Source: Devosia sp. (lineage in GTDB: Bacteria; Pseudomonadota; Alphaproteobacteria; Rhizobiales; Devosiaceae). From it: 64,000 nucleotides of DNA. The stretch covers positions 1 through 64,000 of the forward strand of contig NZ_JAQGJM010000024.1 of the NCBI RefSeq assembly GCF_028290625.1. Direction: 5' to 3'. Position numbers and translations under genes: made by a program. The notes below the pieces were generated by a model. The model saw only the letters and a list, made by a program, of their open reading frames with translations, was not told the origin of the DNA and ran no database searches. Shown here one piece after another: positions 43,371-52,598 of the stretch (its first letter is position 1; each line of letters opens with the position of its first letter).

Positions 43371-44306
43371 ATGAGCGCGATAGCGATGGCATTGGACGGA
43401 CCGCTTGCGACAAGCGATCGCGCCCGCAAGGAAAAGCAGAAGGCGCGGCGCGACGCTCGCATGTCCTATCTGCTGCTGGCGCCCTATCTGCTGCTGCTCG
43501 TCATGTTCGGACTTTTCCCGATCGCCTATGCCTTCGGGCTGAGCTTCTTCGACACCATCGAAATGGTGTTCTGGGGGCTCACGAACTACCAGTTCGTGTT
43601 CGACGATTTCCGGGTACCGGCCAGCGTGGTCAACGTGCTCGGCTTCGTGGCCATCTGGGTGGGCATGACGGTGATCGGGGTGGCGACTTTGTCGCTGATG
43701 CTCGACAGCGTCGGCCGCAGAACCGCCAATGCGTTGCGAACGGTCTATTTCCTGCCGGGCGCGGTGACCTCGTCGGCCATCGTCGTGCTGTGGCTGTTCG
43801 TACTCGACCCATCGGTCAGCCCGTTCCAGCCGGTGCTGCATGGGCTAGGCTGGGGCACGCGGGCCGATGTCATTTCCGGTGTCGGCCTGGCCGGGATTTT
43901 CGCCATCATGGCGTATTTCTCGAGTTCTGGCGGCTGGATCGTAGTCTTCGGCGGCGCGCTGGCGAGCCTGCCGGTCGAGGTCATGGAAGCGGCACGGATC
44001 GATGGGGCCAACCGATTCCAACTGGCTCTGCGCATCAAGTTGCCGCTGATCTGGCGCTCGCTGGTGCTGATGGCGATCCTGTCGCTGGCCGGTGGACTGC
44101 AGCTATTCGTCGAGCCGCAACTGATGGGATTGGCCGGCCCCCAGTTTGCCCAGAGCGATTGGTCGCTCAACCAGATGGCGTTCCAATACGCTTTCCGGAT
44201 GGGCGATTTCGGTGCCTCGGCCGCGCTCAGCACGCTGCTGGTCGGCGCCTCGATCGCCATCGCGCTGGTGATCGTTTTCGCCACCAAATTCTACAAGATC
44301 GATTGA
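43371..44306 (+). CDS. ABC transporter permease, MalF/UgpA type
   Basis: A 311-residue membrane subunit. A charged cytoplasmic N-terminus (RARKEKQKARRDAR) precedes the first helix. The EAA coupling loop is LPVEVMEAARIDGANRFQLALRIKLPLI (about residues 200-227). Six hydrophobic segments are evident. Seven bases separate it from the partner gene. Confidence 0.92.
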   Translation: MSAIAMALDGPLATSDRARKEKQKARRDARMSYLLLAPYLLLLVMFGLFPIAYAFGLSFFDTIEMVFWGLTNYQFVFDDFRVPASVVNVLGFVAIWVGMTVIGVATLSLMLDSVGRRTANALRTVYFLPGAVTSSAIVVLWLFVLDPSVSPFQPVLHGLGWGTRADVISGVGLAGIFAIMAYFSSSGGWIVVFGGALASLPVEVMEAARIDGANRFQLALRIKLPLIWRSLVLMAILSLAGGLQLFVEPQLMGLAGPQFAQSDWSLNQMAFQYAFRMGDFGASAALSTLLVGASIAIALVIVFATKFYKID

Positions 44307-44313
44307 GGGCATC

Positions 44314-45201
44314 ATGAGCACCAGAACGGCACCCATGCGCCTCAACCTCGGCCGGTTCGTCGTCTATGCGACGCTGGCCTTCGCGGTCTGCTTTTACGGC
44401 ATTCCGTTGCTGTGGCTGTTTGTCGCCGGGACGCGCTCGGAGGCCTCCTTGCTCAGCGATCCGCCATTTGCGCTGGGCACCTGGGAGGCTTTCACCCGCA
44501 CCTGGAATAACCTGACCAGCTACAACAATTTCCAGATCGTCAGTTGGGCGACCAATTCGCTGATCTATTCGATCGGCGGGGTGCTGCTGTCGCTGGCGGC
44601 GTCGATCCCTGGCGGCTATGCGCTGGCGCTGTCGGAGTTTCCGGGACGCAAGCTGATCCTGCTGCTGACGCTGATCGCCATGATCACGCCCAGCACCGCG
44701 GTGGTGCTGCCCATCTTCCTCGAGATGAACCTGCTGGGCCTCAGCAATACCTATGCGGGCATGATCCTGGCCTCGGGCTTCTTCCCCTTCGGCGTCTACC
44801 TCACTTACGTCTATTTCTCGACCTCGCTGCCCAAGGGCGTGATGGATTCCGCGCGGGTCGATGGCTGCAATCGCTTCCAGCTGTTCACCCGCATCGCGCT
44901 GCCGCTGGCGCGGCCGATCATTGCGCTGGTGGCGTTCTTCAGTTTCCTCGCCATCTGGTCGAACTACTTTTTGGCCTTTGTGCTGCTCAGCGACGACAAG
45001 CTCTACAACCTGCCGGTTGGGCTGACGGCGCTGGTCAGCGGCTCGGGCGCCCTCAGCAACCTGCCGTCCAACGACGTACCGATCAAAAAGCCCGAAGTGG
45101 TGTTGGCCGCCATTTTGGTCGTGCTGCCGGTGCTGTTGATCTTCATGGCGGCGCAACGCTTCGTGCGCTCCGGCATGCTGTCGGGCGCGGAAAAAGGTTA
45201 G
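44314..45201 (+). CDS. ABC transporter permease, MalG/UgpE type
   Basis: A 295-residue membrane subunit. The EAA loop LPKGVMDSARVDGCNRFQLFTRIALPLARPII is near residues 170-201 and is followed by SFLAIWSNYFLAFVLLSDDKLYNLPVGL. The N-terminal helix and the periplasmic loop with the typical FAxGTWEAFTRTW pattern are normal for the family. It completes the importer begun at 40896 and is followed after 41 bases by the enolase-superfamily gene. Confidence 0.92.
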   Translation: MSTRTAPMRLNLGRFVVYATLAFAVCFYGIPLLWLFVAGTRSEASLLSDPPFALGTWEAFTRTWNNLTSYNNFQIVSWATNSLIYSIGGVLLSLAASIPGGYALALSEFPGRKLILLLTLIAMITPSTAVVLPIFLEMNLLGLSNTYAGMILASGFFPFGVYLTYVYFSTSLPKGVMDSARVDGCNRFQLFTRIALPLARPIIALVAFFSFLAIWSNYFLAFVLLSDDKLYNLPVGLTALVSGSGALSNLPSNDVPIKKPEVVLAAILVVLPVLLIFMAAQRFVRSGMLSGAEKG

Positions 45202-45242
45202 CGGCCAGCTCGGTCGCAATTACTATACTGACGGAGGATGTA

Positions 45243-46367
45243 ATGAAGATCACGGGGTTCACGGGCTGGTTGGTTGAAACCGAGCCGGGGCCGAAATTCA
45301 TCTGGCGCGACGGCCTGCCCGGCTCGCACGGCGATATTCCGCGCGGCACCAAGCCGCGCAAGGCGGTGATCCGCATGGAGACCGATAGCGGGCTCGTGGG
45401 CGCCATCGAGGTGGGCCGCGGTGATGCGGTGATTGACCTGGTTCGGCGGCGCTACAACTGGTTCATCGGCGAAAATCCGCTGCTGACGGAGCGGATGTGG
45501 AACCTGATGTGGGAAATCGACCGCATCGAGGAGGTTCATATGCGCTCGCTCGGCATGCTCGACATGTTGTGCTGGGACGTCAAATCGCAGCAGGCCAAGA
45601 TGCCAATCTACCAGCTGCTGGGCGGCCACGATCGCGTGGTGCCGGCCTATGCGTCGACGGTCACCTGGCCGACGATGGATGAGTACGAACGCTACATCAA
45701 GATGAGCCGGGACCTCGGCTTTACCGCGTTCAAGCTGCACGCCTGGGGCGACGTGAAGCGTGATATCGCGCTCTCGACCAACCTGCGCAAATGGGTCGGG
45801 CCCGATGCCGACCTGATGTTCGACGGCTCGGCGGGCTGGGACTATGTGCAGGCGCTGGAATTCGGCAAGGCGATCCAGGATCTCGGCTTCCTCTGGTACG
45901 AGGAGCCGATGCGCGAGTTCTATCTCGGCGCCTATGCCAAGCTCTGCGACAAGCTCGATATTCCGGTGCTGGCCGCCGAAACCTCGGACGGCGTGCACTG
46001 GAACATGGCGAGCTGGATCGAGGGCAAGGCGCTCGACATGACCCGCGTCTCCACCTTCTACAAGGGCGGTTTCACCGGGGCGATGAAAATCGCGCACATG
46101 TCGGAAAGCTTTGGCATGCGCGCGCAGGTGCACGGCATGGGGTTGGAAAATGCCCAACTCTGCGCCGCCATTTCCAACAACGATTATTACGAACAGCTCA
46201 TCATGAACGAGGAGCAGATCAAGGGCCTCGACAAGCTCGGTCCGCTCGCCATCGTCGGCGGCAATCTCACCGTCACCGACGAGCCGGGCCTTGGCTACCA
46301 CTATGACTGGGACGCCCTCGACAAGGCGGCCCTGACCAAGATCGAGGTCACCGAGAGGCTGGCCTGA
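45243..46367 (+). CDS. Enolase-superfamily enzyme (mandelate racemase group) with altered active-site residues
   Basis: A 374-residue protein with the N-terminal capping domain (1-125) and C-terminal barrel. The start follows ACGGAGGA. By my count the mandelate racemase positions fall at K164-x-H166 (TAFKLHAW), metal ligands D194 (LMFDGS), E220 or E221 (WYEEP) and E246 (AAETSDG), S270 (MTRVSTFYKGG) and H297 (QVHGMG). The canonical K166 is thus His and the D270 of the His-Asp dyad is Ser. The metal site looks complete, so an enzyme is likely, but the chemistry may differ from standard sugar-acid dehydratases. It sits between two MalK-type importers. Confidence 0.85.
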   Translation: MKITGFTGWLVETEPGPKFIWRDGLPGSHGDIPRGTKPRKAVIRMETDSGLVGAIEVGRGDAVIDLVRRRYNWFIGENPLLTERMWNLMWEIDRIEEVHMRSLGMLDMLCWDVKSQQAKMPIYQLLGGHDRVVPAYASTVTWPTMDEYERYIKMSRDLGFTAFKLHAWGDVKRDIALSTNLRKWVGPDADLMFDGSAGWDYVQALEFGKAIQDLGFLWYEEPMREFYLGAYAKLCDKLDIPVLAAETSDGVHWNMASWIEGKALDMTRVSTFYKGGFTGAMKIAHMSESFGMRAQVHGMGLENAQLCAAISNNDYYEQLIMNEEQIKGLDKLGPLAIVGGNLTVTDEPGLGYHYDWDALDKAALTKIEVTERLA

Positions 46368-46428
46368 CCCCAAGAGCAAGAATGCAGCCAATGCATCAAT
46401 CGAACCAACAAAAATGGAGGAGTTATCA

Positions 46429-47679
46429 ATGACGAGTTTCGATAGACGTTCAGTCCTGAAGCTGGGTGGAGGCGCGCTTGCCGCTTCTGCCTTGCTGCCG
46501 GCGCATGCCTTCGGCCAGTCGACTGCAATCAACTACTGGCACACCTTCACCAGCCAGTCCGAATTTGCTGGGCTCGACGAGGTGATGAAGCTGTTCGCGG
46601 CGGCACATCCGGACATCACGGTCACGCAGGAAAACATCCCGAACCCCGAATTCATGGCCAAAGTGACGGCGGCCGTGGTCTCGGGTAGCCGGCCGGATAC
46701 CACCATGGTGGCGTCCGAACGGGTGGCCGATCTGGTCGCCATGAATGGCCTCACCGACCTGACCGACCGGATCGCAAGTTGGGACCGCCGGTCAGATTTC
46801 GACGACGCCCGTTTCAAATCGATCACCGTGGACGGCAAGGTCTATGGCGTGCCCGCCTTCACCTTTGTCGACTGGATGTATTACCGCAAGGATTGGTTCG
46901 ACGAAGCGGGCCTGGCAGCACCCACCACGTTTGCGGAATTCCGCGACGCGGCAATCAAGCTGACCGACCCGGCCAAGGGCCGTTACGGCTTCGGCATGCG
47001 CGCCGGCGCTGGCGGGCAGGCCTATGTGATCAATGTCATGGAAGGGTTTGGCGCCAAGCTGGTGCAGGACGATGGCACGATCGGCCTCGACCGTGACAAG
47101 GCCATCGAGGCCATCGACTGGTGGGCGGGCCTGTTGACCCGCGACGGCGCTGTGCCGCCCAGCGCGCCCAATGACGGCTTCCGCCAGATCATGGAAGCGT
47201 TCCAGACCGGCCAGACCGCTATGGTGTGGCACCACACCGGCTCGTTCCAGGACAATGCCAAGCTGCTCAAGCCCGGCGTTGAGTTCGCCACCGCCGTGAT
47301 CCCCGCAGGTCCGGTCAACCGCGTCTCTCGCCTCGGCTATGCCTACAACACCGTGACCAATCCCGACACCATCGATGCCGGCTGGGAGTGGCTCAAGTTC
47401 TGGGGCGAGCCTGATGCGGCAATCGCGTTTCTCGAAAAGACTGGCTACTTCCCCGCCTCGACCGCTGCGGCCAAGGACGAGCGCATTTCGGGCAACCCGC
47501 TCTACAAGCCGGCCGCCGATACGCTGGGCTTCGGCATTCCAGCGCCGAGCTTTCCTGGCTCCGCCGGCTGGGCCGAGGGCGTGGTACTGCCCGCCTTCCA
47601 GCGCGTGCTGATCAAGGAAGCGACCCCCGAACAGGCGGTCGACGAGATGATCGACGGCCTTGCCCAAGCGATTGGCTAA
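46429..47679 (+). CDS. ABC transporter substrate-binding protein, family 1
   Basis: Periplasmic sugar-type receptor, 416 residues; GGAGG precedes the ATG at 46429. The N-terminus SFDRRSVLKLGGGALAASALL has twin arginines followed by a mild hydrophobic stretch, so Tat export is likely. The mature part begins INYWHTFTSQSEFAGLDEV, and VDWMYYRKDWFDEAGLAAPTTFAEFRDA and the C-terminal helices are family-1. It is the first gene of the second MalK-type importer in this run and is followed by a stem-loop. Confidence 0.92.
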   Translation: MTSFDRRSVLKLGGGALAASALLPAHAFGQSTAINYWHTFTSQSEFAGLDEVMKLFAAAHPDITVTQENIPNPEFMAKVTAAVVSGSRPDTTMVASERVADLVAMNGLTDLTDRIASWDRRSDFDDARFKSITVDGKVYGVPAFTFVDWMYYRKDWFDEAGLAAPTTFAEFRDAAIKLTDPAKGRYGFGMRAGAGGQAYVINVMEGFGAKLVQDDGTIGLDRDKAIEAIDWWAGLLTRDGAVPPSAPNDGFRQIMEAFQTGQTAMVWHHTGSFQDNAKLLKPGVEFATAVIPAGPVNRVSRLGYAYNTVTNPDTIDAGWEWLKFWGEPDAAIAFLEKTGYFPASTAAAKDERISGNPLYKPAADTLGFGIPAPSFPGSAGWAEGVVLPAFQRVLIKEATPEQAVDEMIDGLAQAIG

Positions 47680-47688
47680 TCACGCCCG

Positions 47689-47710
47689 GGCGGCCGGACA
47701 CCCGGCCGCC
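47689..47710 (+). promoter_or_regulatory. Intercistronic stem-loop after the binding-protein gene
   Basis: A perfect 9-bp stem, GGCGGCCGG (47689-47697) and CCGGCCGCC (47702-47710), with an ACAC loop. The following CCCCTTTCC is a weak T tract. Confidence 0.7.
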
Positions 47711-47738
47711 TCCCCTTTCCGAACAAAAGCGAGGCCAG

Positions 47739-48698
47739 ATGATCTCGAATACAGGCCCTGCCTATTCGTCGCCCCAGCGGTCGGCGTTTGATCGTTACAA
47801 TCCATTGCGCTGGATCGGCGAACTCAGCGAGACGCGGTACTGGATGTACCTGCTGCTGCTGCCGAGTGCGCTGCTGATCTGCGCCGTGGTGATCTACCCC
47901 ACGCTGTACGGCATGCAGATGAGCTTCCACGAGATGCGGATCAATCGCCCCGGCCTCGGCAATGGCTGGGTCGGGCTGAAGCACTATCAGCGCATGGTGA
48001 CCGATCCTGTCTTTTGGGTCTCGCTGCGCAATACCGCGGTGTGGGTAACCTCGGCGATTGCGCTTGAATTCCTGATCGGGCTTGTGGCCGCTCTGGCCCT
48101 CAACCGCAACCTGCCCGGCAGCAAAGTGCTCGCAGTGCTGATCCTGCTCCCCTATTTCCTGCCCAATGTGGTGGCGGGACATATGTGGGCGCTGATGCTC
48201 GACCCGCGCCTGGGCGTCATCAACGACCTGCTGGTCAAGGTTGGCCTGCTGCAGGGCTACAAAGCCTGGTTCGCCGATCCCACCACCGCCATGGCCGCCG
48301 CAATCGTGGTCGAGGCTTGGCACAGCTTTCCATTTTTCACGCTGCTGTTGCTGGCGGGGCTCAAGGGCATCCCCACCGATCTCTACAAGGCCGCCGATAT
48401 CGACGGCGCGGGCGCGTTATCGCAACTCCGGCTGATCACCCTGCCGATGCTGAAAACCATCATTGCCGCCGCGGTCATCCTGCGCGTCATCGGCTTGGTC
48501 AATTCGCCGGACCTGCTGCTGATCCTGACCAGCGGGGGGCCGGGGCGCTCGACGCAGGTGCTGTCGCTCTATGCGTTCCAGACCGCTTACAAGGATTTCA
48601 ATTTCGGCTACGCGGGCGCCCTTTCGGTGGTGATGTTCGTGCTGCTGATGGTGTTTGCCTGGGCCTATGTGCGGCTCTCAAAAGTGAACGAGGACTGA
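47739..48698 (+). CDS. ABC transporter permease, MalF/UgpA type
   Basis: A 319-residue membrane subunit. YWMYLLLLPSALLICAVVIYPTLYGMQMSF is the first helix and its periplasmic exit. The EAA coupling loop is IPTDLYKAADIDGAGALSQLRLITLPML (about residues 212-239). SGGPGRSTQVLSLYAFQTAY is a typical later segment. Three bases separate it from the partner permease. Confidence 0.92.
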   Translation: MISNTGPAYSSPQRSAFDRYNPLRWIGELSETRYWMYLLLLPSALLICAVVIYPTLYGMQMSFHEMRINRPGLGNGWVGLKHYQRMVTDPVFWVSLRNTAVWVTSAIALEFLIGLVAALALNRNLPGSKVLAVLILLPYFLPNVVAGHMWALMLDPRLGVINDLLVKVGLLQGYKAWFADPTTAMAAAIVVEAWHSFPFFTLLLLAGLKGIPTDLYKAADIDGAGALSQLRLITLPMLKTIIAAAVILRVIGLVNSPDLLLILTSGGPGRSTQVLSLYAFQTAYKDFNFGYAGALSVVMFVLLMVFAWAYVRLSKVNED

Positions 48699-48701
48699 CC
48701 C

Positions 48702-49547
48702 ATGGCCGCCACCCGCTCACGCTCCAAATTGGTCTGGGACATCGTCAGCTACATCGTGCTGATTGGCCTGGCCTTCATCTGCATCGCGCCCATCGTCTGG
48801 ACCTTCCTGACCTCGCTGAAGGTCGAGAGCGACATCGTCACCCGCACGATGCACTACATCCCCCCGAGCATCACGTTCGAGAACTATGTGAAGCTGTGGA
48901 ACCAGTCGAGCTATCCGACGCTGGTGATCAACAGCCTGATCGTCACGTCAACGACCGTGCTGATCTGCCTGCTCACCGGCACTGTCGCCGCCTACGCGTT
49001 CTCGCGCTTCCAGTTCAAGGGGCGCACTCAGTTGATGCTGGGCTATCTCGTGGTCCGCATGTTCCCGGCCGTGTTGATGATCATCCCGCTGTTCATCGTC
49101 ATGCGGCAGGTGGGCTTGCTCGACAGCACCTTCGGGCTGGCCGTGGCCTATACCAGCTTCCTGCTGCCGCTCTTCGTGTGGATGCTGAAAGGCTTCTTCG
49201 ACGCGGCGCCCAAGGAGCTCGAAAGCGCAGCGCGCATCGATGGCACCACGCGGCTGGGCGCCATGTTCATGGTGGTCATCCCAATCGCCCGCAACGGCCT
49301 TTTGGCCACCTGCGTTTTCGTCGCCATCGCGGCGTGGAACGAATATCTGTTCGCGCTGATGCTGACCACCAGCACCGGGTCGCGCACCTGGCCCGTCGGG
49401 CTGCAATTGATGGTCGGCGAGTTCCAGCTCCCCTGGGGCATGCTGGCCGCCGGCGGCATGATTTCCATTCTTCCTGTCATCGTCCTGTTTGCCCTGGTGC
49501 AGCGGGCGATGGTGGCCGGCCTCACCGGCGGCGCAGTCAAAGGTTAG
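48702..49547 (+). CDS. ABC transporter permease, MalG/UgpE type
   Basis: A 281-residue membrane subunit. The EAA coupling loop APKELESAARIDGTTRLGAMFMVVIPIARNGL is near residues 170-201 and is followed by VAIAAWNEYLFALMLTTS. Six hydrophobic segments are visible. It is 4 bases upstream of the ATPase gene. Confidence 0.92.
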   Translation: MAATRSRSKLVWDIVSYIVLIGLAFICIAPIVWTFLTSLKVESDIVTRTMHYIPPSITFENYVKLWNQSSYPTLVINSLIVTSTTVLICLLTGTVAAYAFSRFQFKGRTQLMLGYLVVRMFPAVLMIIPLFIVMRQVGLLDSTFGLAVAYTSFLLPLFVWMLKGFFDAAPKELESAARIDGTTRLGAMFMVVIPIARNGLLATCVFVAIAAWNEYLFALMLTTSTGSRTWPVGLQLMVGEFQLPWGMLAAGGMISILPVIVLFALVQRAMVAGLTGGAVKG

Positions 49548-49551
49548 ACCC

Positions 49552-50628
49552 ATGGCAACGCTTTCCATCAACTCCGTCCGCAAGAGTTTTGGCGCCGTCG
49601 AGGTGCTCAGCAATATCGATATCGACGTCGAGGATGGCGGCTTCCTCGTGCTGCTGGGGCCCTCGGGCTGCGGCAAGTCCACGTTACTCGCGATCATTGC
49701 CGGCCTCGAAACCAGTTCGGGCGGCGACATCCTGATCGGGGACCGCAATGTCAACGACGTGCATCCCAAGGACCGCAACATCGCCATGGTGTTCCAGTCC
49801 TACGCGCTCTATCCGACCATGCCGGTGCGCCGGAACATCGGCTTTGGCCTGGAGATGCGCAAAGTCGATGCCAAAGAGCGCGACGCAGCGGTAAACCGCG
49901 CTGCCGAGCTGTTGCAGATCGAGCATCTTCTGGACCGCAAACCGGGCCAGCTGTCCGGCGGGCAGCGCCAGCGCGTCGCCATGGGCCGCGCCATCGTGCG
50001 CAATCCAGACCTGTTCCTGTTCGACGAACCGTTGAGCAATCTCGATGCCAAGCTGCGCGTCGAGATGCGCACTGAGATCAAGCGGCTGCACGAGCGGCTG
50101 GGCACCACCACGGTCTATGTCACCCACGACCAGGTCGAGGCGCTGACGCTCGGCACCAAGGTCGCGGTGATGAAGGACGGCGTGATCCAGCAATTGGCCG
50201 ATCCCGAGACCATTTACGAGCGGCCCGCCAACATGTTCGTCGCCGGTTTCATCGGATCGCCGACGATGAACTTTCTCAGGGGCACGCTGGAACAGGCCGC
50301 AGACGACCTGCACCTACGCTATGATGGCGGCACGCTGGCACTGCCTGAGCTGGCGCAGGACGTCGCCCATTTTGTGGGACGCACGGTCGTGGCCGGCATT
50401 CGTCCGGAAACGCTGAATGCCGGGCCCGGCGCCGCAACGCTGACCGGCATCGTCGACATCATCGAGCCAACCGGCCCCGACACCATGGTGATCGTCAATG
50501 TGGGCGGACAGCTCATCACCGCTCGGCTTGGACCGAGGGCTCGCCCCGTGTCCGGCCAGTCGCTGACCCTTTCGGCGGATAGCGCCGCCATCAACCTTTT
50601 CGATCCCGATACCGGCAACCGGATTTGA
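49552..50628 (+). CDS. ABC transporter ATP-binding protein, MalK/UgpC type
   Basis: A 358-residue ATPase. Walker A GPSGCGKSTLL (about 36-46), Q-loop VFQSYALYPTMPVRRNI, signature LSGGQRQRVAMGRAI, Walker B LFLFDEPLSNLD and the switch YVTHDQVEALTL are intact, with a regulatory C-terminal domain (about 235-358). It completes the second importer of the run. The window thus has ATPase-first order in the first importer and ATPase-last in this one. Confidence 0.94.
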   Translation: MATLSINSVRKSFGAVEVLSNIDIDVEDGGFLVLLGPSGCGKSTLLAIIAGLETSSGGDILIGDRNVNDVHPKDRNIAMVFQSYALYPTMPVRRNIGFGLEMRKVDAKERDAAVNRAAELLQIEHLLDRKPGQLSGGQRQRVAMGRAIVRNPDLFLFDEPLSNLDAKLRVEMRTEIKRLHERLGTTTVYVTHDQVEALTLGTKVAVMKDGVIQQLADPETIYERPANMFVAGFIGSPTMNFLRGTLEQAADDLHLRYDGGTLALPELAQDVAHFVGRTVVAGIRPETLNAGPGAATLTGIVDIIEPTGPDTMVIVNVGGQLITARLGPRARPVSGQSLTLSADSAAINLFDPDTGNRI

Positions 50629-50661
50629 CCTCCGGCCACGCCATCCCACGAGTTAGGCATC

Positions 50662-52554
50662 ATGACTGATCTCTCCAAGCTCCCCCAAATCGTCGCTGCT
50701 CGCATCGCCACCATTCCCAAATGGGCGCTGCTGCAACGGCAGATTTTCAGTGTCCTGGACCAGGCCGCGATCGAGTTCGCCGATCGCTATACGCGCGACG
50801 ATGGCACCCTGGTCTGGCGCGATCGCTGGCCGGGCATGGACGGCTCGGACGACCCCTATGAGGGGTTCATGAACATGCCGCTATTCTACGCTCTGGGCGG
50901 CAGCGAAGAAGTCTATTTGCGCTCGCGCACCATCTGGGATGGCATCACCTGGCAGTGGACGGAATATGGCCAGGTCCACCGCGAATACGACGCCTATTAC
51001 GACTGGATGCACCACGGCGAGAGCAACCTGTTCTTCTACTTCTTCGGCCTCGCCGACCCCAGCGTGCCCAAGGACCGGCAACGCGCGCGGCGTTTCGCCG
51101 GCTTCTACAATGGCGAGGACGCGGAGGCGCTCAACTACGATGCCGACAAGCGCCTCATCCGTTCGCCCATCACCGGCAGCAAGGGCCCGCGCTTCGTGCA
51201 GACGGGTGAGGACTGGTCGACCCACCGCGAAATCCTCGACAATTACCTGCCGCCTTTCGAAGATATCCCTGGCATCGACCGCTACGCCACGGCGACGCCT
51301 TGGTCCAACGACACCACCTATGCGGACATTCTCGAGCGCATCAATACACGGCAATCGCGCGGCGACGTGCCGCTCAATCTGGGCGCCACATCGTTGATGA
51401 CCCACGCCTTCGCCTATACGGGCGACGAAAAATACCGCGACTGGGTCATCGATTATCTTGGCGCCTGGACCGAACGCACCGCGCGCAATGGCGGCGTCAC
51501 GCCCGACAATATCGGCCTCTCCGGCGAGATCGGTGAATACAACGACGGCAAATGGTGGGGCGGCTATTACGGCTGGCGCTGGCCGCATGGCTCGTTCTCG
51601 CTACTGGAGCCGATGTGCATCGCCGGCGTCAACGCCGCCCTGCTCACCGGTGACATGAGCCATCTCGACCTGCCCCGCTCACAACTCGACATGCTCTGGG
51701 ACCTGCGGCGCGAGGAAAACGGCATCCAACTCGTGCCGAACCGGCACTATGACGCCGGCTGGCGCGACTTCCGCCCGATGCATCCGATGTATGGCACCTA
51801 TCTGTGGAACGTCTCCATGGCCGAAGAGGACGCAGAGCGGGCCGAGCGCGGCTGGGCCGGCCACCTGTTCGACGCGGTCAATCCGGCCTATCACGGCTAT
51901 GGGGCCTCCAATGGCGGCCATATGGGATTCAACGGCAATACGGCGCAGTGGTTCAAGTTCATACGGGGCGGCAATCCCGACTATCCCGAGGCGTTGCTTG
52001 AAGCCAATCTTGCGACCATCTCAAGCCAGATCGCGACCTTCCGGGCGCCCGAGAACGACCCCGAGACCATGGACCACTTTCGCGAGTCCATGACCATCCA
52101 CATGTGGCAGCAGTTGACCCCGATGGTCCTTGAAGGCCTGACGCAACTCACCCTGGGCGGACCGATGCACGTCTACCACGGCGGCTTGCAGCTCGCGCGT
52201 TTCCGCTATTTCGACGCCGACGCCCAACGCCCCGGCCTGCCGCCCGGCGTGGCCGCACTGGTGGACAAGCTGGCCGACACCAGCGCCGCGCTCACCCTGG
52301 TCAACACCGACGCCCTCGTAGCCAAGCGGGTCATCATCCAGGCCGGCGTCTTCGGCGAGCATGTCTTCGACGGCGCCTCACTCGATGGCGAGCGCTTCGA
52401 TGCGACCGGGCGCTGGCTTGTCGTCACCCTCGCCCCCGGTGCCACCGCGCAATTGGACCTCGGCATGCGCCGCTTCGCCAACGCCCCCAATTACGACACC
52501 CCCTGGCAAACCGCCGCCTCCGGCCCCGCGCCGCTCGTAGGGCGCGAAATGTAA
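50662..52554 (+). CDS. Unrecognised 630-residue protein, possible alpha/alpha-toroid carbohydrate-active enzyme
   Basis: I cannot place this in a named family. It has no signal peptide, so it should be cytoplasmic. Aromatic- and acid-rich segments such as DGTLVWRDRWPGMDGSDDP (about 48-66), HREYDAYYDWMHHGESNLFF (about 109-128) and GKWWGGYYGWRWPHGSFS (about 295-312), separated by helices, resemble (alpha/alpha)6 hydrolases or lyases acting on sugars. The last ~130 residues look beta-rich. It ends the ten-gene run after two sugar importers and an enolase-superfamily enzyme, so cleavage of an imported oligosaccharide is a reasonable guess. Confidence 0.7.
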   Translation: MTDLSKLPQIVAARIATIPKWALLQRQIFSVLDQAAIEFADRYTRDDGTLVWRDRWPGMDGSDDPYEGFMNMPLFYALGGSEEVYLRSRTIWDGITWQWTEYGQVHREYDAYYDWMHHGESNLFFYFFGLADPSVPKDRQRARRFAGFYNGEDAEALNYDADKRLIRSPITGSKGPRFVQTGEDWSTHREILDNYLPPFEDIPGIDRYATATPWSNDTTYADILERINTRQSRGDVPLNLGATSLMTHAFAYTGDEKYRDWVIDYLGAWTERTARNGGVTPDNIGLSGEIGEYNDGKWWGGYYGWRWPHGSFSLLEPMCIAGVNAALLTGDMSHLDLPRSQLDMLWDLRREENGIQLVPNRHYDAGWRDFRPMHPMYGTYLWNVSMAEEDAERAERGWAGHLFDAVNPAYHGYGASNGGHMGFNGNTAQWFKFIRGGNPDYPEALLEANLATISSQIATFRAPENDPETMDHFRESMTIHMWQQLTPMVLEGLTQLTLGGPMHVYHGGLQLARFRYFDADAQRPGLPPGVAALVDKLADTSAALTLVNTDALVAKRVIIQAGVFGEHVFDGASLDGERFDATGRWLVVTLAPGATAQLDLGMRRFANAPNYDTPWQTAASGPAPLVGREM

Positions 52555-52598
52555 TTCAGAGCCGGCTCACGATCTCGCTGGCGCGGGACGTCCGCTGG

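Noticed and set aside
40746-43841. A 1031-codon open frame on the minus strand
   Set aside because: It is antisense to the ATPase, receptor and permease genes, whose families are certain. Its translation is low-complexity and rich in H, Q, G and R, the usual shadow of GC-rich codons.
45198-46532. A 444-codon open frame on the minus strand
   Set aside because: It is antisense to the enolase-superfamily gene, with shadow-type composition.
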